DNA from: Deltaproteobacteria bacterium
Lineage (GTDB): Bacteria > Desulfobacterota > Desulfuromonadia > Desulfuromonadales > BM103
Direction of reading: 5' to 3'
Assembly: GCA_024279915.1 (NCBI GenBank)
Contig: JAJRRB010000021.1
Location: 1 to 64,000 of the forward strand
DNA: 64,000 nt
The translations under genes and the position numbers were made by a program. Below are positions 58,809 through 64,000 of this stretch, piece after piece (within the stretch, counting starts at the first letter, position 1; each line of letters starts with the position of its first letter). The notes under the pieces were generated by a model. It saw only the letters and a list, made by a program, of their open reading frames with translations, was not told the origin of the DNA and made no database searches.

Positions 58809-61319
58809 TTGAAAGCGGTTATTATGGCGGGAGGCTTCGGGACCCGCATCCATCCACTAACAATCAGCATGCCCAAGCCGATGATCCCGTTGATCAATCG
58901 GCCGATCATGGAGCATATCGTCAACCTGCTGAAGCAGCATGGCATTACCGACCTGATCCTGTTGCTGTTTCATCAACCAGAAACGATCAAAAAATATTTT
59001 GGTGACGGCAGTGAATTCGGCGTCCACATCACCTACGTGACGCCACTGGAAGACTTCGGCACAGCCGGCGCTGTAAAAGCCGCAGCGCGTCATCTTAACG
59101 AACGGTTCATTATTATCAGTGGTGATTTGCTGACCGACTTTGACTTGTCACAGGCGCTTGCTTTTCATGAAGAGAAGCAAGCGCAAGCGACAATTACCCT
59201 GACATCCGTGACCGATCCTTTACAGTTCGGCGTTGTGATCACCGACAAGGCATCCCGCATTACCAAGTTTCTTGAGAAACCCGGTTGGGGAGAAGTCTTT
59301 TCTGACACCATCAACACCGGCATTTACATTTTGGAGCCTGAAGTCCTAGAGCTGATCCCGGACGGCGAGAATCGCGACTGGTCCAATGATGTATTTCCCA
59401 AAATGCTCGAGAGGAATGACGCTCTTTTCGGTTGCGACATGCAAGGTTACTGGGCCGACATCGGCAACCCTGAAGCGTATCTCGATGCCTGCCACGATAT
59501 CTGTCACGGTAAAGTTTCGGTCCAGATTGCTGAACCGCCATGCCCGGCAGGCAGTACGGTATTTATCGATCCTGGCGCCCTGGTGGACGACCAGGCCAAA
59601 CTCTCCGGCATGGTCGTTCTTGGCGACAACACCCGGATCCAGGGCAACGCCCGACTCATCAACTGCGTACTTGGACGTAACTGTCAGATTGAAGAGGGTG
59701 TTATTCTCGAAGAGGCTGTACTCTGGGACAACGTCTATATCAAAGCTGGCACCAGGGTCACTGGTGCTAATCTCGGCCACCGGGTTCGGGTTGGCCAGCG
59801 GGCGATTATTGAGACGGGTGCCGTGATCGCCGATGAGACCATGGTCGGTGATGAAGTCAACATTCGCCCAAACGTCAAGATCTGGCCACGCAAAGTCATC
59901 GAGAGCGGCTCGACAGTCTCCACCAATCTGATCTGGGGCGAGAAATGGCGCAAGAGCCTCTTTGAAGGTGCCGTGGTTCGCGGTCTGACCAATGTGGAGA
60001 TGACTCCTGAGTTTTCTGCCCGCCTCGGCGCAGCATACGGGTCGACTCTACCCAAGGACAGTTACATCCTGGCCGGTCGCGACGCCATCCGCTCATCGCG
60101 CATGCTCAAACGATCCTTTGTCGGCGGTCTGCTCTCCGCTGGCATCAACGTTCGTGATATCAAAATGATTTCTCTGCCGGTGCTCCGCTACAAACTGACA
60201 ACCTTCGGCGAGGTCGGCGGTATTCATTTCCGCCAGTCACCGGAAGATCTGGCCGCCACGGAAATCGTCTTCTTCGATGGTGACGGCAACGAAATGCCCT
60301 CGGCAGCGGTCAAGAGCATAGAACGCATTTACTTCAAAGAGAACTTTCGACGCGCCCATCATTCAGAGCCTGGAGGAATCGAGGAGCTACCGCACATCTA
60401 CGATTTCTACCGAGAAGGATTTCTGCGTAATCTCGATGATGTCTTATTGAAAAAAACCGCCCCAAAAGTGGTTCTTGATCTTAATCATTCACCTGCGGCC
60501 GATCTCCTGCCAGACCTGTTGACGGACCTCGGCTTCGAAATCACGGAGCTAAATTCCCACGTCCATGAAAAAGCGTTGAACATGAACGCCGACGAACTCG
60601 ATATCGCTCTGGACCGCTTAAGCCGCATTGTCAAAACCCTTGAGGCAGACGCTGGGTTCTGGATTGGACCTTCGGGTGAAAAAATCCGTCTGGTCAGTGG
60701 CAGTGGCCGGATTTTCTCCAGTCGCGAAGCACTCAGCACATTAACCGTCCTGGTTTGTGAAGCAGAGCAAGAAGGTTGCCTGGTAATGCCTGTTGCTGCC
60801 CCTCAAGCAGTAGACACCCTGGCAAAAGCGGGCGGTCAAACCGTGCAGCGTACCCGTTCCGATGGGTACTCGCTGGTTGAAGCGGCGCGTAGTCGTCAGG
60901 TCCGCTTTGTCGCTTCCATGGACGACCGTTACGGTTTCCCAAGATTTCAACCACATTTCGACGGTCTTTTCTCGGCGGCCAAGATCATGGAACTCACGGC
61001 CAGGGCAGAGCTATCTCTGGATCAGGCCTTCTCCAAACTGCCTCAACACACCTATCATCACCTGCAACTGCCCTGCCCCCGGGAGAGCAAAGGTGGATTG
61101 ATGCGCCGCATGAGCGAAGATTCCGTTGACCAACAGGCCTCTTTTACCGATGGTGTACGCATTGACACTGACCGGGGCTGGGTCCTGGTTCTGCCTGACC
61201 AACATCGGCCAATCGCCCACATCTACATAGAAGCTATCGAGCAGGTTGACGCCGACTCCCTGCGAGACCTCTACCAGAAAAAAGTTTCCGGCTGGCTTCA
61301 GGAGTTGACAGATAGCTGA
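58809..61319 (+). CDS. Sugar nucleotidyltransferase - left-handed beta-helix - degenerate phosphoglucomutase/phosphomannomutase fusion
   Basis: MKAVIMAGGFGTRIHPLTISMPKPMIPLINRP; hexapeptide repeats; GRDAIRSSRMLKRS. Confidence 0.92.
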   Translation: MKAVIMAGGFGTRIHPLTISMPKPMIPLINRPIMEHIVNLLKQHGITDLILLLFHQPETIKKYFGDGSEFGVHITYVTPLEDFGTAGAVKAAARHLNERFIIISGDLLTDFDLSQALAFHEEKQAQATITLTSVTDPLQFGVVITDKASRITKFLEKPGWGEVFSDTINTGIYILEPEVLELIPDGENRDWSNDVFPKMLERNDALFGCDMQGYWADIGNPEAYLDACHDICHGKVSVQIAEPPCPAGSTVFIDPGALVDDQAKLSGMVVLGDNTRIQGNARLINCVLGRNCQIEEGVILEEAVLWDNVYIKAGTRVTGANLGHRVRVGQRAIIETGAVIADETMVGDEVNIRPNVKIWPRKVIESGSTVSTNLIWGEKWRKSLFEGAVVRGLTNVEMTPEFSARLGAAYGSTLPKDSYILAGRDAIRSSRMLKRSFVGGLLSAGINVRDIKMISLPVLRYKLTTFGEVGGIHFRQSPEDLAATEIVFFDGDGNEMPSAAVKSIERIYFKENFRRAHHSEPGGIEELPHIYDFYREGFLRNLDDVLLKKTAPKVVLDLNHSPAADLLPDLLTDLGFEITELNSHVHEKALNMNADELDIALDRLSRIVKTLEADAGFWIGPSGEKIRLVSGSGRIFSSREALSTLTVLVCEAEQEGCLVMPVAAPQAVDTLAKAGGQTVQRTRSDGYSLVEAARSRQVRFVASMDDRYGFPRFQPHFDGLFSAAKIMELTARAELSLDQAFSKLPQHTYHHLQLPCPRESKGGLMRRMSEDSVDQQASFTDGVRIDTDRGWVLVLPDQHRPIAHIYIEAIEQVDADSLRDLYQKKVSGWLQELTDS

Positions 61320-61379
61320 TATTTATGAATCAATCCAAACCATTCAATCCCTGACAATACCAACGGAGCATGAGCCAAG

Positions 61380-64000
61380 ATGTCACAGTACCTTGACAAA
61401 ACACCACTATTGAACCGACTTGCGCTGCACCGATTGCAGCAGGCGGGTCTGAACGAACTAGCAGAAGATCTGCTCGACATTAATGCAGCCCGAAAGTTTG
61501 CCCTTTGGCGCCAGGGTTCCGGAGTCGAAACCTACCTCTTCACACTGCTGACAGCAGCAGCAAGGCAGATGGCACTGCACTACTTTGCTCAAATGAACCT
61601 GCAACCTGGCATTGACAAAGTCGAACTGGCTGGAACCATGCATGCCCTGCCGGAACTCGGTACAGCATATCGCGAGTTTCTCCACTGCTACCCCAAAAGT
61701 GAACTGACCATAACCAACAAACCCGACGCGGATGCAACCGAGAGATTGATTCGCCAACGCCTGCTTGCCGAAATCTTTATTCTTGAAGCGCTACTTGACA
61801 ATCCAGCAATCCAAACCTTTCGGGATCTCATTGATGACACCGAGCTTACCTCGCGCTTCGACTATCGTGCTCTGATTGTCCAACTCGATAATCTGCGAAG
61901 TCCATCGCAAAAGGATCAACTCTGGGGACAAAGTCTTCCAGAACTCCTGCGGGCGCCGATGCGTGCAGCTCCGCATAGTCTGGCTGAGCAGGCTTCTTAC
62001 ATCATTCAGCATTGGGCGCCATGGCTGTCTGAGAGTATCGTTGAAAAGGTGCAACTGGCCTGCGCGATCGCTGCCGAGGAAAACCGACCACATCTACCCG
62101 GCCCAGGACCATCGCCAAGTCCGCTCTTCGGTAAGGGCGACGGCAGCAATGTTCCGGCTGCTTTTACTGCTGATGTTGACTGGATGGCCAGTTCTGTATT
62201 GCTGGCGAAGTCGATCTATGTCTGGCTCGACCAGCTCAGCAATCGCTACCAACGAGCCATTATCACCTTAGCTGACATCCCCGATGAAGAATTGGCCTGT
62301 CTGGCAAACTGGGGTTTCAACGCACTCTGGCTGATCGGCATCTGGGAACGCTCCAGAGCTTCAAAACGAATCAAGCAGTTGTGCGGCAATCCTGAAGCGG
62401 AAGCGTCCGCCTATGCACTGAATGCATATCGGGTTGCCGAAGATCTGGGGGGTGAGAGTGCGCTACAGGATCTTGAGCAACGCTGCCAACGTCACGGTAT
62501 CCGTTTAGCCTGCGATGTAGTCCCCAACCACACCGGTATCGATTCCGAATGGGTCAGACAACATCCCGACTGGTTTTTACAGGCTGAACAGCCACCCTAT
62601 CCGGCCTACAGTTTCAGTGGAGCTGATCTTTGCGATGCAGACGAGATAAGCATCCGTATCGAAGACGGTTACTGGGACCATAGCGATGCCGCGGTTGTCT
62701 ATGAATATCATGACCATCGCTCTGGACAGCGCCGTTACATTTATCACGGCAATGACGGCACCCACATGCCTTGGAACGACACGGCCCAGCTCAACTTCCT
62801 GCTGCCGGAAGTACGCCAGGCAATGAGTGACCTGATCGTTCACATCGCCCGGCGTTTCAGTCTAATTCGCTTCGATGCCGCCATGACTCTGGCGCGCAAG
62901 CATTTCCGCCGGCTTTGGTTCCCACCTCCGGGCGGCAGTGCCGGTGTCACATCACGCTCGACCTTCTGGATGTCTGATGCAGACTTTGAGAAAGCTTTTC
63001 CTGTCGAATTCTGGCGAGAGGTAGTCGATCGCATTAATCGCGAAGTCCCCGACACCTTGCTCATCGCCGAAGCCTTCTGGATGATGGAGAGCTATTTCGT
63101 TCGTAACCTAGGCATGCACCGGGTCTACAACAGCGCCTTCATGAATATGCTCAAGCGCGAGGAGAATGCAAAATACCGTAAAATTCTTAAAGATATCCTG
63201 GCCTACAATCCAGAGATTCTGAAGCGTCACGTCAACTTCATGAATAACCCGGATGAAGCGACTGCAGTCGAGCAGTTTGACAAAGGAGATAAGTATTTCG
63301 GCGTCGCCACCTTGCTCGTCACGCTCCCCGGTTTACCAATGTTCGGCCATGGCCAGATCGAAGGGTACCGGGAAAAATACGGCATGGAGTATCGTCGAGC
63401 CTACTGGGACGAAGCACCGGATGGCGGATTTGTCTCTCATCATGAAGCTCAAATTTTTCCACTGTTGCGTATCCGCCAACACTTTTCTGGGGTAGAACAC
63501 TTTTCCCTCTACGACTTTACCACGGCTCACGGTATCGATGAGAACGTCTATGCCTACAGCAACGGCCCTGTCGGGAATAAAATGCTGGTCGTCTACAACA
63601 ATGCCGCGCAACGCACAGAGGGGCGATTGCATCAGGCCGCCCCAAAGGCGACAACGGAACAGGAAGGAGTGGCGCAACCAATGCCGCCTCTCTGCCAGGA
63701 ATTGGGGTTGGATCCCACCCGTGGTGAGTTTTGTCGTTTTCGTAACCTGCAGGGGACTGAATATTTGCAGCAGGTCGATCAACTGGCTGAAGGTCTTGAG
63801 CTTTGCCTGGGCGACTATGAACATCAGGTTTTCCATGATTTCCAGCTTTTCCACGATACGGATGGCCGCTGGCAGAAACTTCACCTTCGTTTGCAAGGCC
63901 GCGCGGTGGACAACCTCGATCGCGAGTTATTGCAGATACTCCACCAACCACTCTGGCGGGCATTTACTCAATTACTGCAACCTGGTCGTTTGCAGGTGTT
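61380..64000 (+). CDS. GH13-family (alpha-amylase-like) glycoside hydrolase, 3' end cut by window edge
   Basis: Open frame from ATG 61380 to the edge; RLACDVVPNHTGID; SLIRFDAAMTLAR; TLLIAEAFW; HVNFMNNPDEATA; not in ORF track because it is open-ended. Confidence 0.9.
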   Translation, partial: MSQYLDKTPLLNRLALHRLQQAGLNELAEDLLDINAARKFALWRQGSGVETYLFTLLTAAARQMALHYFAQMNLQPGIDKVELAGTMHALPELGTAYREFLHCYPKSELTITNKPDADATERLIRQRLLAEIFILEALLDNPAIQTFRDLIDDTELTSRFDYRALIVQLDNLRSPSQKDQLWGQSLPELLRAPMRAAPHSLAEQASYIIQHWAPWLSESIVEKVQLACAIAAEENRPHLPGPGPSPSPLFGKGDGSNVPAAFTADVDWMASSVLLAKSIYVWLDQLSNRYQRAIITLADIPDEELACLANWGFNALWLIGIWERSRASKRIKQLCGNPEAEASAYALNAYRVAEDLGGESALQDLEQRCQRHGIRLACDVVPNHTGIDSEWVRQHPDWFLQAEQPPYPAYSFSGADLCDADEISIRIEDGYWDHSDAAVVYEYHDHRSGQRRYIYHGNDGTHMPWNDTAQLNFLLPEVRQAMSDLIVHIARRFSLIRFDAAMTLARKHFRRLWFPPPGGSAGVTSRSTFWMSDADFEKAFPVEFWREVVDRINREVPDTLLIAEAFWMMESYFVRNLGMHRVYNSAFMNMLKREENAKYRKILKDILAYNPEILKRHVNFMNNPDEATAVEQFDKGDKYFGVATLLVTLPGLPMFGHGQIEGYREKYGMEYRRAYWDEAPDGGFVSHHEAQIFPLLRIRQHFSGVEHFSLYDFTTAHGIDENVYAYSNGPVGNKMLVVYNNAAQRTEGRLHQAAPKATTEQEGVAQPMPPLCQELGLDPTRGEFCRFRNLQGTEYLQQVDQLAEGLELCLGDYEHQVFHDFQLFHDTDGRWQKLHLRLQGRAVDNLDRELLQILHQPLWRAFTQLLQPGRLQV

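Noticed and set aside
1-64000. CRISPR arrays, tRNA/rRNA genes, prophage, toxin-antitoxin or anti-phage loci
   Set aside because: None seen on reading either strand; no regular spacer-repeat units, no integrase or transposase motifs

Overview
This 64 kb window looks like chromosomal backbone of a Desulfuromonadales/Geobacter-like delta-proteobacterium (inferred from gene content). It holds about 50 protein-coding genes. I saw no rRNA, tRNA, CRISPR array, prophage or transposase. Main blocks: resB (cut by the left edge); purE-purD-purH; an ASKHA/RACo-like ATPase lacking the usual ferredoxin domain; alr; a CooT-like peptide, TPP riboswitch, thiED fusion and thiC; speA-nspC-carboxynorspermidine synthase; fba and a long gap; a c-cytochrome / DUF3373 beta-barrel / octaheme OTR-like cytochrome cluster; tatA; gatCAB; mtnA; glnE; a REC-DUF4388-J-domain-TPR protein; PilZ; ttcA with a TetR/NodT/MFP/RND efflux operon; DUF748; ClcA-CBS; NUDIX; PilZ; HD-GYP and PAS; ferritin-like; MshN/MshM-like; cytochrome b5-like; a YhcC-type radical SAM protein; a REC protein; a nucleotidyltransferase-PGM fusion; and a GH13 enzyme (cut by the right edge). 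The less ordinary content is: (i) at least six types of intergenic palindromic element, four of which share one architecture (two inverted arms, each built of an 8- or 10-nt direct sub-repeat, around a spacer); (ii) a tandem pair of 48-aa paralogous membrane peptides absent from the ORF track; (iii) three probable -1 frameshifts at homopolymers (YkgJ-family, YhcC-family, J-domain protein), one exactly at a dnaX-type A_AAA_AAG site; (iv) a nucleotidyltransferase fused to a PGM domain with all four catalytic motifs lost; (v) a monoheme x2 / DUF3373 / octaheme cytochrome module. All calls are by reading only; no searches were run.
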